Shown here one piece after another: positions 5,698 through 6,104 of a DNA stretch of 6,104 nt. A program made the translations under genes and the position numbers. Where the stretch lies: assembly GCA_012797505.1 (NCBI GenBank), contig JAAZOZ010000120.1, positions 1 to 6,104 on the forward strand. Direction: 5' to 3'. This DNA comes from Smithella sp. Its GTDB lineage: Bacteria > Desulfobacterota > Syntrophia > Syntrophales > Smithellaceae. The notes beneath the pieces are model-generated. The model was not told the origin of the DNA and made no database searches. It worked only from the letters and a program-made list of their open reading frames with translations. Every line of letters starts with the position of its first letter. The first letter of the stretch is position 1.

Positions 5698-6104
5698 ATG
5701 GTTGACATGTCCAAAGTTGCCGGATTGCAGGATGTCTTAAGGCAGCAGAAGGGATTGCAGAGCATCACCAGCCGCATCAATGCCGCGACCGGCATCCGGT
5801 AGATGATTGCTGAGATTTGTCCTCTGCTGATCGACCTGTTCCGGGTCGAAGCGGCGCATGTGTTCGTTCGCGAAAAAAACCGGCAAGACGTTTATACGTT
5901 TACGGGTCAGACCGGGGATGTAAAAACGGTTCTGGGCCCTCAAACGCTTCCCGGATATATCGCGAACGAAGGGAAAATGATTCATATCAGTGATTTCAAT
6001 AAATCTGACCAAATCGAGGCCTACCGGGATTTTCCCGTCAGCGGAGGCGGGGACAGCCGTTTCGGCCTCCCTGTGCGGCAGATTCTGGCCATGCCGATTT
6101 TTTA
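5698..6104 (+). pseudogene. GAF-domain protein gene interrupted by an amber codon (3' partial)
   Basis: AAGGAAGG (5684-5691) sits six bases before ATG 5698, an excellent translation start. The frame reads MVDMSKVAGLQDVLRQQKGL and 14 more residues to Arg34, then TAG at 5800-5802. The same frame continues without another stop to the window end. It encodes the body of a GAF domain: a helix (CPLLIDLF), a strand (AAHVFVREK), LPGYIANEGKMIHISDF and RFGLPVRQILAMPIF. Residues before the stop (GLQSITSRINAATGIR) look like the normal first helix of such GAF domains, so the stop seems to fall inside one ancestral gene. Similar GAF domains occur at the N-terminus of GspE/PilB-type ATPases and of signalling proteins, and the rest of this gene is outside the window. 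It may be a true pseudogene, a sequence error, or two coupled frames; other genes here use TAG as an ordinary stop. Confidence 0.6.
5803..6104 (+). CDS. GAF-domain protein, possible reinitiated frame (3' partial)
   Basis: This is the alternative reading of the interrupted gene. ATG at 5803 touches the preceding TAG (TAGATG), so ribosomes ending at 5802 could restart there; no separate ribosome binding site is visible in front of it. The product would start MIAEICPLLIDLFRVEAAHV and lack the first GAF helix. GAF domains bind small molecules or mediate dimerisation in sensors and some secretion ATPases; no ligand can be inferred. The frame stays open at the right edge, so length and downstream domains are unknown. 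Confidence 0.55.
   Translation, partial: MIAEICPLLIDLFRVEAAHVFVREKNRQDVYTFTGQTGDVKTVLGPQTLPGYIANEGKMIHISDFNKSDQIEAYRDFPVSGGGDSRFGLPVRQILAMPIF

Noticed and set aside
5800..5802. Amber codon read as pyrrolysine or as a genome-wide reassigned codon
   Set aside because: TAG ends the alcohol dehydrogenase and Nnr frames at the expected lengths, so it acts as stop here. Known pyrrolysine sites are in methylamine methyltransferases, not GAF domains, and no recoding element was recognised.

Overview
The window is 6.1 kb of ordinary bacterial chromosome. It is GC-rich and densely coding, with Shine-Dalgarno sites and sigma70-like promoter elements. Gene content and protein style (an extended class II aldolase, a TM1586-type nitroreductase, a bacteriohemerythrin, a GAF domain of the type found in front of secretion/pilus ATPases) resemble anaerobic Desulfobacterota (the former Deltaproteobacteria, Syntrophus-like). 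That placement is a judgement from the proteins, not a demonstrated assignment. No mobile element, CRISPR array, tRNA or rRNA was seen.

Layout: (1) 2-1366 (+) is a class II fructose-bisphosphate-aldolase-family protein whose 5' end probably lies outside the window. A strong hairpin terminator follows at 1394-1430. (2) 1488-2525 (+) is a zinc-dependent medium-chain alcohol dehydrogenase. (3) 2511-2601 is a convergent junction carrying heptanucleotide-phased repeats in inverted orientation, which merge into the stop codons of both flanking genes. (4) 2601-3449 (-) is a nitroreductase-family flavoprotein. (5) 3450-3552 is a divergent promoter region in which one TATATA box can serve both strands. 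(6) 3553-5124 (+) is the bifunctional NAD(P)HX repair enzyme Nnr. (7) 5173-5239 holds a promoter with a perfect TATAAT and a ribosome binding site. (8) 5240-5662 (+) is a single-domain bacteriohemerythrin with all seven iron ligands. (9) From 5698 to the right edge runs a GAF-domain reading frame with a good ribosome binding site, interrupted by an amber codon at 5800-5802 that is followed at once by an ATG.

The genes do not form one obvious pathway. The aldolase, alcohol dehydrogenase, nitroreductase and Nnr share a central-metabolism/NAD(P)H theme: two probable NAD(P)H users and the enzyme that repairs hydrated NAD(P)H. The hemerythrin and the GAF gene are co-directional, 35 bases apart, and may be one transcript. 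I see no convincing new multi-gene system. The items most worth a second look are the interrupted GAF gene and the heptad inverted repeat between the convergent genes.
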